Positions 36,176-45,897 of a stretch of DNA of 64,000 nt are shown piece after piece. Each line of letters opens with the position of its first letter. The first letter of the stretch is position 1. Origin of the DNA: Cribrihabitans marinus. GTDB lineage: Bacteria > Pseudomonadota > Alphaproteobacteria > Rhodobacterales > Rhodobacteraceae. Location: assembly GCF_900109035.1 (NCBI RefSeq), contig NZ_FNYD01000007.1, positions 1-64,000 on the forward strand, read 5' to 3'. The position numbers and the translations under genes are program-made. Under the pieces are notes generated by a model. The model worked only from the letters and a program-made list of their open reading frames with translations, did not search any database and was not told the DNA's origin.

Positions 36176-36706
36176 ATGCAGTTGAAAGATTCCCGCATCA
36201 TCTCCGCGCCGCGCGACGAGGTCTGGGCGGCGCTTTTGGATCCCGAGGTCCTCAAGGCCAGCGTGCCCGGATGCCAGGAAATGACCGGAAACGCCGATGA
36301 CGGGTTCGAGGCGACGGTCGTGCAGAAGGTCGGGCCGGTCAAGGCGACCTTCAAGGGCCGGGTGGTCCTGTCGGACATGACGGCGCCCGAGCAGCTGACC
36401 CTCACCGGTGAGGGCAAGGGCGGGGCCGCGGGGTTCGCCAAGGGCAGCGCCCGGGTCGATCTCGAGGAGGACCCCGAGGGCACGCGCCTGGTCTACGATG
36501 TCGAGGCCAAGGTGGGCGGCAAGCTGGCGCAGCTGGGCAGCCGCATCATCGACGGGTTCGCCAAGAAGATGGCCGACCAGTTCTTCGAGCGGCTCCAGGC
36601 CAAGGTCGAGGGACCGGCCGAGGCGGAGACAGATGAAGGCGGGACAGCGGACGGCGAGGAGACCGGCAAGAAGCCCGGCTGGATCAAACGCACCCTGGGC
36701 GGCTGA
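36176..36706 (+). CDS. CoxG-like SRPBCC protein
   Basis: 176 residues with the CoxG/SRPBCC pattern: ISAPRDEVWAALLDPEVLKA, SVPGCQEMTG, GPVKATFKGRVVLSD, GGKLAQLGSRIIDGFAKKMA. The C-terminal tail (about 145-176) is acidic then basic, ending KKPGWIKRTLGG. In carboxydotrophs CoxG helps anchor CO dehydrogenase to the membrane; here no cox genes are present, so it is annotated only by family. CAGGAG precedes ATG 36176. Confidence 0.88.
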   Translation: MQLKDSRIISAPRDEVWAALLDPEVLKASVPGCQEMTGNADDGFEATVVQKVGPVKATFKGRVVLSDMTAPEQLTLTGEGKGGAAGFAKGSARVDLEEDPEGTRLVYDVEAKVGGKLAQLGSRIIDGFAKKMADQFFERLQAKVEGPAEAETDEGGTADGEETGKKPGWIKRTLGG

Positions 36707-36733
36707 GGCAGCGGCGCGACCGCCTGGGCCGTC

Positions 36734-37201
36734 TCAGAGCACGTCCTCGATCTCGAACGAGATCCCGTTGTGCTCGAAGCTCTCGCCGGCCTTGAGCCCG
36801 GCCATCGCCTGGTAGATCGGGCTTTGCGGCGAGATGCCCATATAGGCCGTGCCGTTCACCTCGAACCGCGCGGTCGAGACGCAGACGATGAAGCTGCGGT
36901 TCTGCAGGACCACCAGCGCGCCGGGCTCCACGGTGTCGGTCAGGGCGAAATCGGTGTTCTCGATCGCGTCGACCTTGGCGTGATGGGCCTGAACCGGAGC
37001 GTCGAAGGCGGCGGCGAGGTCGGCATTTTCACGCGATCCCACCATGTCGTCCTTGTCATGCACTTCGCGCCCGTCCAGGCGCGAGTCGGCCATATACGCC
37101 CGGTAGTGGGCGATGGCGGCGGCCAGTTCGGCCTCTTCCAGCGACAGCAGCTTGTCGTGCACCGCCTGTTTCAGCGCGGCGCGGTCTTCTTTGGTGCTCA
37201 T
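36734..37201 (-). CDS. GreA/GreB-like protein
   Basis: 155 residues: an N-terminal helical hairpin (AALKQAVHDKLLSLEEAELA then SRENADLAAAFDAPVQAHHA) and a C-terminal FKBP-like domain with TVEPGALVVLQNRS and GISPQSPIYQAMAGLKAGES followed by GISFEIEDV, which resembles the GreA/GreB C-terminus. The acidic tip residues of a true Gre factor (DD/DE in the hairpin loop) are not obvious, although KDDMVGSREN lies at the loop, so the role in transcription is uncertain. The start is ATG 37201; the frame upstream is not supported. Confidence 0.72.
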   Translation of the reverse strand: MSTKEDRAALKQAVHDKLLSLEEAELAAAIAHYRAYMADSRLDGREVHDKDDMVGSRENADLAAAFDAPVQAHHAKVDAIENTDFALTDTVEPGALVVLQNRSFIVCVSTARFEVNGTAYMGISPQSPIYQAMAGLKAGESFEHNGISFEIEDVL

Positions 37202-37277
37202 GCGGCATGATCCCTTTCGCAACTGCGGTGGGCAGTCTTGGCCGCAGACCGCCGAATTGCAACAGATTTCCACCCGT

Positions 37278-37733
37278 TCAGATCAGCAGCCCCGCCGCTC
37301 CCTCGTGCCGCAGCAGCGCCACCTTGGTCTCGACCCCGCCCTTGCCCGAGAACCCGGTGAGGCCCTTGGCGCCCATGACCCGGTGGCAGGGGATGATCAC
37401 CGGGATCGGGTTGCCGCCGCAGGCCTGCCCGACCGATTGCGCGGAAAAGCCCAACTCGTCCGCGATCTCGCCATAGGTGCGGGTATAGCCGAAGGGGATG
37501 GCCTGCATCGCCGCGCAGACCGCCCGCTGCATCTCCGAGCCGGCGACCCTTAGCGGCAGATCGAACTGCTCCAACGCACCGGAATCGTAGGCGCGCATCT
37601 GCGCCGCCGCCTCGCGCAACAGGTCGGTCGGCACGCCGTCATCCACGCCGTCCCAATCGACGCCGATGACGGCGCCGTCCCGTTCGGTGATGCCAAGCCG
37701 CCCGAACTGCGTGTCCACCGCGATTGTGCTCAT
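37278..37733 (-). CDS. ogt: methylated-DNA-[protein]-cysteine S-methyltransferase
   Basis: 151 residues; suicide repair of O6-alkylguanine. The C-terminal domain shows the DNA-binding helix (FGYTRTYGEIADELGFSAQS), the arginine-finger region QACGGNPIPVIIPCHRVMG with the active-site cysteine in PCHR, and the final LLRHEG. The N-terminal domain is short (Ogt/YbaZ class rather than the Ada fusion). ATG 37733 is taken over the longer frame because it gives the usual N-terminus (MSTIAVDTQFGRLGI). Confidence 0.94.
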   Translation of the reverse strand: MSTIAVDTQFGRLGITERDGAVIGVDWDGVDDGVPTDLLREAAAQMRAYDSGALEQFDLPLRVAGSEMQRAVCAAMQAIPFGYTRTYGEIADELGFSAQSVGQACGGNPIPVIIPCHRVMGAKGLTGFSGKGGVETKVALLRHEGAAGLLI

Positions 37734-37787
37734 GAGGTCAGCTTTGCAGATGCCGGGCCGAAGGCGCAAGCCGCTCGCGTCAGGCCT

Positions 37788-38084
37788 TCAGCCCAACTGC
37801 GGCGGCAGCCCGAGCCGGATCGGTCCGCCGGTGGCGGCATCGACCACCCCGCCACGCTGGTAGACCGCGATCCGGCCCTCGTGGGCCAGTTGTGCCGCGA
37901 CCCGGCGCACGTCGGGCATCAATTCGCGCCAGTCCTTTGCCAGTGCCCGCGCGGCTTCGGACGGGCACAGCGTCTTGCCTGCCCCGCGCGCCTGCGCCAA
38001 CTCGATGATCGTCGCAGCGATCCGGCTATCCGAGGGCTTCGTCGCAGCGGCCACACACGCCCGCATGCGAGTGGCGCCCGACAT
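37788..38084 (-). CDS. DUF3253 family protein overlapping ileS
   Basis: Up to 98 residues. The conserved part is DSRIAATIIELAQARGAGKT followed by LCPSEAARALAKDWRELMPD and VAAQLAHEGRIAVYQRGGVVD, a winged-helix-like DUF3253 domain. The reading frame begins inside the 3' end of ileS (38026-38084) in another frame; possible starts are ATG 38084, ATG 38066 or GTG 38054. Any of them gives an overlap of 29-59 bp with ileS and suggests translational coupling. Function unknown. Confidence 0.75.
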   Translation of the reverse strand: MSGATRMRACVAAATKPSDSRIAATIIELAQARGAGKTLCPSEAARALAKDWRELMPDVRRVAAQLAHEGRIAVYQRGGVVDAATGGPIRLGLPPQLG

Positions 38085-41001
38085 CGGGCAGGATCTTCCA
38101 GCAGCGCTGGCATTTCACGCCCTCGGCCTTTTCGAACACCACGCCGATCCCCTCGATCTCGGGCAGGCGGAACGCCTCGGCCGGGGCCGGGTCGCCGGTC
38201 ACGGTCAGGCCCGACGTGATGCACAGGTCGTCGACATCGAATGTGGCCAGCAGTTTGCGCAGGTCCGCATCATCGACATGCACCACCGGCGCGGCCTCAA
38301 GGCTGGACCCGATCACCTTGTCCCGGCGCTGGATTTCCAGCGCCGCCGTCACGACCCGGCGCACCCGGCGCACGCGGGCCACGTAGCCCTCCAGATCGGC
38401 ATCGCGCCAGTCGGTCGGCGTGTCGGGGAAATCGACCAGGTGCACCGAGCCGTCCTCGTCCGGATAGCGCTCCAGCCAGACCTCTTCCATCGTGAACACC
38501 AGCACCGGCGCCAGCCAGGTGGTCAGGCGATGGAACAGCAGGTCCAGCACCGTGCGCGCGGCGCGGCGCCGAGTTGTGTCGCCGTCGCAATAGAGCGTGT
38601 CCTTGCGGATATCGAAATAGAACGCGGAAAGGTCCACGGTGGCGAAGTTGAACACCGCGCTGAACACGCCCTGGAAGTCATAGGCGGCATAGCCCGCGCG
38701 CACTTTTTCATCCAGGTCGGCCAGGCGGCTGAGCACCCAGCGCTCCAGCCGCGGCATGTCCGCGGGATCGACGCGGTCGGCCTCGGAGAAGTCGGCCAGC
38801 GAGCCCAGCATGAACCGCATCGTGTTGCGCAGGCGGCGATAGCTGTCGGCGGTGCCTTTCAGGATTTCCGGCCCGATGCGCTGGTCGGCGGTATAGTCGG
38901 TCTGCGCCACCCACAGTCGCAGGATGTCGGCGCCGTATTGCTTGACTACCTCGTCCGGCACGATGGTGTTGCCGAGCGATTTGGACATCTTGTTGCCCTT
39001 CTCGTCCAGCGTGAAGCCATGCGTCACCACGTTGCGATAGGGCGCGCGGCCCATTGTGCCGCAGGCCTGCAGCAACGAGGAATGGAACCAGCCGCGATGC
39101 TGGTCGGTGCCCTCCATGTAGACATCCGCGATGCCGTCCTCGGTGCCGTCTTCGCGGTCGCGCAGCACAAAGGCGTGGGTGGAGCCCGAGTCGAACCAGA
39201 CGTCGAGGATGTCGAAGACCTGCTCCCATTCGCCCGCGTCGTAGTCGTTGCCCAGGAACCGCTCCTTGGCGCCGTCCATGTACCAGGCGTCCGCGCCCTC
39301 GGCCTCGAACGCGTCGATGATGCGGGCGTTCACCTTGTCGTCCCGCAGCAGGAAATCCGGGTCGGTCGGCAGCGCGCCCTTCTTCACGAAACAGGTGAGC
39401 GGTACGCCCCAGGCGCGCTGGCGCGACAACACCCAGTCGGGGCGCGCCTCGATCATGGAATAGAGCCGGTTGCGTCCCGTTTTCGGGGTCCACTTGACGT
39501 TGTCGATCTCGGTCAGTGCGCGTTCGCGGATGGTCTTGCCGTGGGTGTCCTGTCCGTCGCCCACCGCGCGGTCGATGGCCGCGAACCATTGCGAGGTGTT
39601 GCGGAAGATCACCGGCGCCTTGGACCGCCAGCTATGCGGATAGGAATGCTTGATCTTGCCGCGCGCCAGCAGCCCGCCGGTCTCGACCAGCTTGTCGATC
39701 ACCGCCGTGTTGGCATCGCCCTCACCGCCCTTGCGGCTGAGGATATAGGTGCCGCCGAAAAACGGCAGGTCAGCACGGAACGAGCCGTCATCCATCACGT
39801 TGTAGGTGATCACCTGATCCAGCATGCCCAGGTCGCGGTAGAGCTCGTATTCCTCCATCCCGTGGCTGGGCGCGCAATGCACGAACCCGGTGCCTTCCTC
39901 GTCGCTGACGAAATCGGCGGCGCGGAAATCGCGGGGGTCGTCCCATTCGCCGTTTGCGCCCTCAGCCCCGGCCAGCGGGTGGCGCAACGACAGGCTGGCC
40001 AGCTCGTCCGCGCTCACGCCGCGCAGGCGGCGATACATGGAACCGTCCAGCCGCGCGCGCATCATCACGTCGTCGGCGCGCTTGTCGGCCAGGATGTAAC
40101 GGTCGCCGATCCGGGCCCAGCATTCCTCGGGGCGCCCGGTGACCTCGTAGAGCCCATAGGAGATGTCGTCGCCATAGACCACGGCCTTGTTCGACGGGAT
40201 GGTCCAGGCGGTGGTCGTCCAGATCACCACATAGGCGCCTTCCAGGTCCCTGGCGACCAGCGCCGCATCGGCCCCGGCATAGTCGTCATCCTCGCCATCG
40301 GCGGGGACGAAGCCGCCGGCCTCGGCCACCTTGAACTTCACCCAGATCGTGAAGCTCTCCTTGTCGTGATACTCGACCTCGGCCTCGGCCAGCGCGGTCT
40401 TTTCGACGGGCGACCACATCACCGGCTTGGACCCCTGGTAGAGCGTGCCGTTCATCAGGAACTTCTGGAACTCGGCCGCGATCACCGCCTCGGCGTGGAA
40501 GTCCATCGTCAGGTAGGGATCGGCCCAGTTGCCGGTGATGCCCAGCCGCTTGAACTCCTCGCGCTGGATATCGACCCACTTGTCGGCAAAGGCGCGGCAT
40601 TCGCGGCGGAAATCCACCACGTCCACCTCGTCCTTGTTGCGGCCCTTCTTGCGGTACTGCTCCTCGATCTTCCATTCGATCGGCAAGCCGTGACAGTCCC
40701 AGCCCGGCACGTAACGCGCGTCATGGCCCATCATCTGGTGGCTGCGCACGATCATGTCCTTGATGGTCTTGTTCAGCGCGTGGCCGATATGCAGGTTCCC
40801 GTTGGCATAGGGCGGCCCGTCATGCAGCGTGAAGGGCTGCCGGCCGGCCTTTTCGCGCAGGCGATCATAGACACCGATCCGCTCCCACCGCTCCAGCCAG
40901 CCGGGCTCGCGCTTGGGCAGGCCGGCGCGCATGGGAAACTCGGTTCGGGGCAGGTTCAGCGTGTCTTTGTAATCGGGTGTCGTGGCGGTGTCGGCGCACA
41001 T
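38026..41001 (-). CDS. ileS: isoleucyl-tRNA synthetase IleS
   Basis: 991 residues, class I synthetase. HIGH motif in NGNLHIGHALN, KMSKS in GNKMSKSLGNT, a CP1 editing domain between, and the C-terminal zinc site CQRCWK and CGRCDEAL. It charges tRNA-Ile in the cytoplasm and edits valine. ATG 41001 (MCADTATTPDYKDTL) is chosen over the upstream ATG 41067 because the shorter N-terminus is the usual one in this group and AAGGAC is correctly spaced. No T-box is expected or seen. Confidence 0.96.
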   Translation of the reverse strand: MCADTATTPDYKDTLNLPRTEFPMRAGLPKREPGWLERWERIGVYDRLREKAGRQPFTLHDGPPYANGNLHIGHALNKTIKDMIVRSHQMMGHDARYVPGWDCHGLPIEWKIEEQYRKKGRNKDEVDVVDFRRECRAFADKWVDIQREEFKRLGITGNWADPYLTMDFHAEAVIAAEFQKFLMNGTLYQGSKPVMWSPVEKTALAEAEVEYHDKESFTIWVKFKVAEAGGFVPADGEDDDYAGADAALVARDLEGAYVVIWTTTAWTIPSNKAVVYGDDISYGLYEVTGRPEECWARIGDRYILADKRADDVMMRARLDGSMYRRLRGVSADELASLSLRHPLAGAEGANGEWDDPRDFRAADFVSDEEGTGFVHCAPSHGMEEYELYRDLGMLDQVITYNVMDDGSFRADLPFFGGTYILSRKGGEGDANTAVIDKLVETGGLLARGKIKHSYPHSWRSKAPVIFRNTSQWFAAIDRAVGDGQDTHGKTIRERALTEIDNVKWTPKTGRNRLYSMIEARPDWVLSRQRAWGVPLTCFVKKGALPTDPDFLLRDDKVNARIIDAFEAEGADAWYMDGAKERFLGNDYDAGEWEQVFDILDVWFDSGSTHAFVLRDREDGTEDGIADVYMEGTDQHRGWFHSSLLQACGTMGRAPYRNVVTHGFTLDEKGNKMSKSLGNTIVPDEVVKQYGADILRLWVAQTDYTADQRIGPEILKGTADSYRRLRNTMRFMLGSLADFSEADRVDPADMPRLERWVLSRLADLDEKVRAGYAAYDFQGVFSAVFNFATVDLSAFYFDIRKDTLYCDGDTTRRRAARTVLDLLFHRLTTWLAPVLVFTMEEVWLERYPDEDGSVHLVDFPDTPTDWRDADLEGYVARVRRVRRVVTAALEIQRRDKVIGSSLEAAPVVHVDDADLRKLLATFDVDDLCITSGLTVTGDPAPAEAFRLPEIEGIGVVFEKAEGVKCQRCWKILPDVGRHSHAGVCGRCDEALG

Positions 41002-41164
41002 GTCGGGCGTCCTTCGGATGGTCTTTGCAAAACTGTCGATGATCGGTCGGTGCGGGTTGTCAGACACCTTTGCCCGGCGTCTCTTGGGTTCAGAGCGCCG
41101 GGACCGTAATTCGAATGATGATCGCCATGGGTCGGGTCATGGCGGCCTTATATGGCGGGCCGCG

Positions 41165-43900
41165 CTATTGGTCCAGAGGTTGCTGACCGGCCGGCCCGGC
41201 GCGCAAGAGCGCCCATCGGTTGAGCCAGGCCAGCCCCGCCAGCGCCAGCCCCAGCGCCAGCAGCGAGAACACCCGGATCAGCCCGCCCAGCCCCGCGATG
41301 TCGATCAGGAACACCTTGGCCACCGCCAGTCCGATCACCGCCAACCCCGCCTTGCGCATCACGTCCGACGCGCGCGCCAGCGACTGGTAGAACAGCACTG
41401 CGCCAAGGATCAGCAGCGTGATGGTATAGGTGTAGAGCTCGGGCTGGGTCACGCCGTTGCTTTCATGCATGCCCGCCGCGCCCTGCCAGAAATGGCGGAT
41501 GGCCAGTCCCAGCCAGAGAGAACACAGCACCAGCACCAGCGCACCGCAGGCCTGCCGCAGCCGCGCATTCATGTCCCGGACCCGCCAGGCGGCCAGGCCG
41601 ATGACGACGGCCGGCAGCAGGTAGGCAACCACCAGCGTGTTGATCACCGGCGGGCCCATCACCGGCGCCGCCGAAATCCGAAGCAGCGGGTTCGCCTCGG
41701 TCACGGCCGCGAACAGCGCGCTGGCCCCGATCAGGCCAAAGATCGCCCCCAGCCCCAACCGCACCTGGCGCAGCCGCCCGCCGGCCGCCAGGCGCTGCAC
41801 CTGCGCGAAGGCCAGGCCCAGCCAGATCACAGCGGCCAGGCCCAGGCTCCAGTGGCTTTCGACGGCGCGGGCATCCGCCAGGCTGTCGAGCCAGCGATAG
41901 AGCAGCAGCGACAGGAACAGCCCGCCTGTGGACCAGGCCGCGCTGTCCAGCATCAGCTTGGCCGTCGGACGCTCCAGCGGACGCAGAAGCCACAGCCCGG
42001 CCAGAAACGCCGCCAGCGTGCCGCCATAGGCCAGCACCACCTCGGGCAGCGGCGCGCGCTGCCCCCATCCGATGCCGGGGTCCACCACCAGCCGGAAGCC
42101 CAGCGTGACCACGCCCGCCGCGATGAACCAGGCCATCGGCGGCAACCGGAACTGCCGGTCAAGCGCCGCCGCCACGGACACCGTCACTGCCAGCGCCACT
42201 GTCAGCGCCGCCGAGCTGAGGACAATGACGAAGGCAAAGGCAAGGCAGGACAGCGCCGACAGCACCGCCAGCGCCATGCGCAGCCGGGTCTCGCCATCGG
42301 CCCGGGCATAGCGTTCCGCCAGCCCGACCATCAGCGCCGCCAGCACCGCGGCATGCAGCGCCCAGGGATAGGCCCCGATGACCGCGGCCGGTGTCCAGCC
42401 CAGTTCGATCAGGATCGCGGTGGCGGGGGCGAACAGCGCCGCAGCCCCGGCCCAGACCGCCGGCCAGCGCGTCGCGCGGAACGACCGCCAGGCCGCAGCC
42501 ACCGTCACCAGCGCACCAATTGCCACCAGCAATGTCACCACCATCGGATAGTCCGCCTCGACCGTCTCGGCATAGGTGGCCGCGAACCGGCGATAGACCT
42601 CGCCATTCGATGCGCCCTGATCGAAGACCACCCACAACAGCGCCCCGGCGGGCAGGACCGCGATGTCCTCCAGCGCCTCGGCGCGCCGCGCCCAGATCAC
42701 CAGAGCCAGGGTCAGGCCCGCCAGCAGCAGCACCGACAGCCAGAATTCGGCCGCACCCGCCAGCCGGACTTCGGCCATCATCACTGCGCTGGCCGCAACT
42801 GCCGCAAAGGCCACACGCGCCGGGAACCCGGGCAACGGCGCGCCCTTGCTGCGCCGCAGTGTCTCGGCCACGGTCGGCCCCTCGTGATCGGGCACGAGCC
42901 GCCGCACCGGAACCGCGATCGCCGCCAGGCTCAGTCCGGCGAGGTAGAGCATGTAGACCGCCGTCGTCCCGCCGCTGGCGGCATGCAACATCCAGCCGGT
43001 CGCATAGCCGCCGATCAAGCTCAGCACCGTGATCCAGGCCCAGCGCCGCACCGTGTCGATGCCGAGACCCAGCAGGGTCACGACCCCGAAATAGCCGTAG
43101 AGCCAGCTGGGATCCTCCGACGCGCCGCCCACGACAAAAGGCGCCGCAAAGGCCCCGATCAGCGCCACCGCGGCCAGCAGCGGGCCGTGAAACCAGCCAA
43201 GCACCAGGCCGGCCAGCGCCACACCCACCATGCCGATCAGCGCCGCCTCGGGCCCGATCAGCCCATAGAGCAACCGGGCCGACAGCACGCCGCCGAACAG
43301 GGTGACCAGCCCGGCGCCCGAGAACACCGAGGGCAGATAGGCCGTGGCCCGATCCTCGCCATCGCCGAACCGGCGGCGGATGACCTCGCCCGCGACGATG
43401 AGCGCCGCGCCGAAACCCAGCGCGGCGGCAACCCGCGCGACGGGTGGCAGAAGGCCGTTCTCGACCCCGTATTGCACGAGGAAGATCCCCGCCAGCGCCA
43501 ACGACAGGGCCGACACGGCATAAAACCAGTTCTCGCGCAACCAGGCCGCCAGCCCCGACAGCCGGTCGGCCCGGAACACGAAGGCGCGCGGCGGGGCCTC
43601 ATTCGAAACCGCCGCCCCCTGAGCTTTGCGCGCAGCGATCACGGCGGCGGCGGGCGGGTCCTCCGCCCGTGGCGGCGCGGCCGGTCCGGTCTCTGCCGCG
43701 ACCGGGGCCGGCGTATCCGCCGGTGCACTCCACGGCCCGTCCTTGCTCGGCGCCGCGGCATCCGAGGTCCTGGCATCGCTCAGCCGGCGTTCCAGATCGG
43801 CAACTCGCCGGCGCAGCCTGACCTGCCCGACCAGCAGGGCGACAAGCAGGATCGGAATGGCCAGCACGACCAGCAAGGCAAGCGCAATGAAGGCGTCCAC
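41165..43900 (-). CDS. DUF2339 large polytopic membrane protein
   Basis: 911 residues. An N-terminal helix (about 4-25) is followed by a basic coiled segment (RLRRRVADLERRLSDA), a Pro/Ala-rich linker, then about 20-25 closely spaced hydrophobic helices to the C-terminus. Blocks such as ENWFYAVSALSLALAGIFLV and DRATAYLPSVFSGAG match DUF2339 proteins. The family function is not known. It is probably monocistronic, reading leftward away from the VIT-type gene end with a 94 bp gap. Confidence 0.87.
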   Translation of the reverse strand: MDAFIALALLVVLAIPILLVALLVGQVRLRRRVADLERRLSDARTSDAAAPSKDGPWSAPADTPAPVAAETGPAAPPRAEDPPAAAVIAARKAQGAAVSNEAPPRAFVFRADRLSGLAAWLRENWFYAVSALSLALAGIFLVQYGVENGLLPPVARVAAALGFGAALIVAGEVIRRRFGDGEDRATAYLPSVFSGAGLVTLFGGVLSARLLYGLIGPEAALIGMVGVALAGLVLGWFHGPLLAAVALIGAFAAPFVVGGASEDPSWLYGYFGVVTLLGLGIDTVRRWAWITVLSLIGGYATGWMLHAASGGTTAVYMLYLAGLSLAAIAVPVRRLVPDHEGPTVAETLRRSKGAPLPGFPARVAFAAVAASAVMMAEVRLAGAAEFWLSVLLLAGLTLALVIWARRAEALEDIAVLPAGALLWVVFDQGASNGEVYRRFAATYAETVEADYPMVVTLLVAIGALVTVAAAWRSFRATRWPAVWAGAAALFAPATAILIELGWTPAAVIGAYPWALHAAVLAALMVGLAERYARADGETRLRMALAVLSALSCLAFAFVIVLSSAALTVALAVTVSVAAALDRQFRLPPMAWFIAAGVVTLGFRLVVDPGIGWGQRAPLPEVVLAYGGTLAAFLAGLWLLRPLERPTAKLMLDSAAWSTGGLFLSLLLYRWLDSLADARAVESHWSLGLAAVIWLGLAFAQVQRLAAGGRLRQVRLGLGAIFGLIGASALFAAVTEANPLLRISAAPVMGPPVINTLVVAYLLPAVVIGLAAWRVRDMNARLRQACGALVLVLCSLWLGLAIRHFWQGAAGMHESNGVTQPELYTYTITLLILGAVLFYQSLARASDVMRKAGLAVIGLAVAKVFLIDIAGLGGLIRVFSLLALGLALAGLAWLNRWALLRAGPAGQQPLDQ

Positions 43901-43994
43901 GGCAATCTCCCGACGATTCGGGCCACGCTAGCGAATGCGCGCGCGTTGCAGAAGTCGGGATTTCCGCCCGCCGCGCCGGCGTGGCCCGCGCGTG

Positions 43995-44708
43995 TCAGCC
44001 ATGAAACAGGGTGCCGACGCCATAGGCGATCAGCGCCGCGGTGCCGCCGATCAGCAACGTCTCCAGCCCCGACCGCCACCACGCGCTGAGCGACCAGCGG
44101 CTCTTCAGCGCGCCGATGGCGAAGAACACCATCCCCGTGACCACGGCCGACAGCGCAAAGCCGCCGCTCAGCCCCAGCAGGAACGGCACCAGCGGGATCA
44201 GCCCGGCCAGCAGAAAGGCGAAGAAGGTCGCCAGCGCGGCCCTGAGCGGGTGCGGATCGATCCCGCCCAGCCCGTATTCGCCCTCGATCATCAGGTCGAT
44301 CCACTTGTCGTGCTTGCGGGTGATCGCGTCCGTGGCCTCCTCCAGGACCGCTCCCGACAGGCCCTTCTGCGCCAGGATCTCGCGCACCTCGCGCCGCTCA
44401 CCCTCCGGGTAGAGCCGGATGTGGCGCTCCTCGATGGCGCGGATGCGGCGGATGTTGTCGGCCTCGGCCTTGGCCCCCGAGTAGTTCGCCGCCGCCATCG
44501 AGAACCCGTCCGCCAGCACGTTGGCCACGCCCAGGGCGACGATGACGAAGGGTGACAGCCCGGCGCCTGCGACCCCCGCCACGATGGCAAAGGTCGTGAC
44601 CGATCCGTCGATGCCGCCATAGACTGCATCGCGCAACAGCCCCCGCCCAGGCGGCGCGCCGATGCGGCGGGTGATTTCGGATGGGCTGTGACCGTGTTCC
44701 GCGTCCAT
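43995..44708 (-). CDS. VIT1/CCC1 family transporter
   Basis: 237 residues with the VIT family opening LRDAVYGGIDGSVTTFAIVAGVAGAGLS and about five hydrophobic helices; the first two helices carry the Asp/Gly-rich metal path and ADGFSMAAANYSGAKAEADN leads into the soluble metal-binding loop (EERHIRLYPEGERREVREIL). The family moves Fe2+ or Mn2+ out of the cytoplasm. The substrate cannot be fixed from sequence. Confidence 0.9.
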   Translation of the reverse strand: MDAEHGHSPSEITRRIGAPPGRGLLRDAVYGGIDGSVTTFAIVAGVAGAGLSPFVIVALGVANVLADGFSMAAANYSGAKAEADNIRRIRAIEERHIRLYPEGERREVREILAQKGLSGAVLEEATDAITRKHDKWIDLMIEGEYGLGGIDPHPLRAALATFFAFLLAGLIPLVPFLLGLSGGFALSAVVTGMVFFAIGALKSRWSLSAWWRSGLETLLIGGTAALIAYGVGTLFHG

Positions 44709-44815
44709 TTCCGTCTCCTTGTGCCAGGCAGACTACCCCGGCTGCAACGGCAGGCCTTGCGTCAGATCAAGAAGCAGGACCCGGAGGCTTCTTTTCCGCC
44801 ACCCCGACTTCCTCT

Positions 44816-44899
44816 CGCCCCAAATACCTCGGGGGAGTCGCCCGGCACGGGCGACGGGGGCAGAGCCCCCGCCCGGTCGCCGCCGCAGGCGGCGAAACC
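44816..44899. repeat. intergenic REP-like element
   Basis: CCCCAAATACCTCGGGGGAG, then GTCGCCCG-GCAC-GGGCGAC (7 bp stem), then GGGGGC-AGA-GCCCCC (6 bp stem), then CGCCGCCGCAGGCGGCG. This string of hairpins is of a type I recall as widespread in Rhodobacteraceae intergenic regions. Related AAATAC/TCC...CGCCGGAGGCG blocks occur at about 57228 and 60236 in this window. Confidence 0.6.
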
Positions 44900-44904
44900 A
44901 TCCG

Positions 44905-45897
44905 TCAGCGCTTCACAAGCCCGGTCAGCGCGCGCCGCACCATGCCGCGGACCGAGGGACGGTGGCGCGGCGAGAACGGCAGCGGCCGGCAAACCTCCAT
45001 CGCGGCCACGCCCACGCGGGCGGTCAGGGCACCGTTGACCAGCCCCTCGCCGAAGCGGCGCGAGAGCTTCGACAGGACCGAGCCGCCCAGAACCGGCTCC
45101 AGCAGGTCGTCGCCCACCGCCACCGCACCGGTCGCGACCAGGTGGGTAAAGACCGCGCGGGTCAGCCGCCAGCTGCCCAGGAAACCGGCGCGGCCGCCAT
45201 AGATCTCGGCGATCCGCCGGATCATCCGCAGCGAGCTGGCCAGCGCCGTCGCCACATCCGCCAGCGCCAGCGGCACCAGCGCGGTGACCGTCGCCACCTG
45301 GCGCGCGGCCGCCTCGACCTCGCGCGCGGCCAGAGCGTCCAGCGGGGCCAGAAGCTCGTCTTCGGCCAGCGCCAGCATCCCCTCGGCATCGAACTGCTCG
45401 CCGCTCTGCTCGGCCAGCCGGTCGCGGCCCCAGCGCGTGTCCTCGCGCCCGCGATAGAGCGCGACCAACCCGTCGCCCACGGCCCGCGCAGCCTTCAGAT
45501 CGGCCTCGGCAATTGCCGCATCGGCGGCGCGGCGCAGCCCATCGACGCGGGTCAGACGGCCGATCGCGGCCAGCTCGCGCAAGGCCACCAGCAGCGTGAC
45601 CACAACCAGCGCCACCAGCAGGCCCGACACCGCCCAGCCCAGCACCGGCACACGCTCGACCAGCCGGGCGGCGAAATCCCAGGCGGCGACCGTGACCACC
45701 GCGCCGACCACGGCCAGCGCCAGCCCCCAGAACCAGCGCGCCAGGCGCGACGGCCGCCGCGCCGCCACCCGCGCGGCGATCTGCATCGCCTGCCCCTCGG
45801 GCGCGTCGCCCGGGTCGGGAACCGGGGGCGCCTCGGTGACAGGACGGGCCGGCGCGGCCTCGTCCTTGAGATCAAACAGAACCGGGCCGTTGGTCAT
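44905..45897 (-). CDS. YcjF/TIGR01620 family membrane protein
   Basis: 330 residues. After a disordered acidic/proline N-terminus (to about 65) come two adjacent hydrophobic helices (about 74-95 and 102-125) and then an Ala/Leu-rich helical C-terminal DUF697-like domain ending with a basic tail. It matches the YcjF family, encoded next to the GTPase-like YcjX. The start is ATG 45897; the longer frame to 46020 overlaps the acetyltransferase and was not taken. Confidence 0.87.
   Translation of the reverse strand: MTNGPVLFDLKDEAAPARPVTEAPPVPDPGDAPEGQAMQIAARVAARRPSRLARWFWGLALAVVGAVVTVAAWDFAARLVERVPVLGWAVSGLLVALVVVTLLVALRELAAIGRLTRVDGLRRAADAAIAEADLKAARAVGDGLVALYRGREDTRWGRDRLAEQSGEQFDAEGMLALAEDELLAPLDALAAREVEAAARQVATVTALVPLALADVATALASSLRMIRRIAEIYGGRAGFLGSWRLTRAVFTHLVATGAVAVGDDLLEPVLGGSVLSKLSRRFGEGLVNGALTARVGVAAMEVCRPLPFSPRHRPSVRGMVRRALTGLVKR

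Noticed and set aside
37975-41109. A 1044-codon open frame antisense to ileS.
   Set aside because: In very GC-rich DNA the strand opposite a real gene stays open by codon bias. The product is His/Arg/Val-rich with no domain, while ileS has full motifs.
40982-44089. A 1035-codon open frame antisense to the DUF2339 gene.
   Set aside because: The product is a Gln/Arg/His-rich string typical of antisense shadows; the opposite strand encodes a coherent multi-helix membrane protein.
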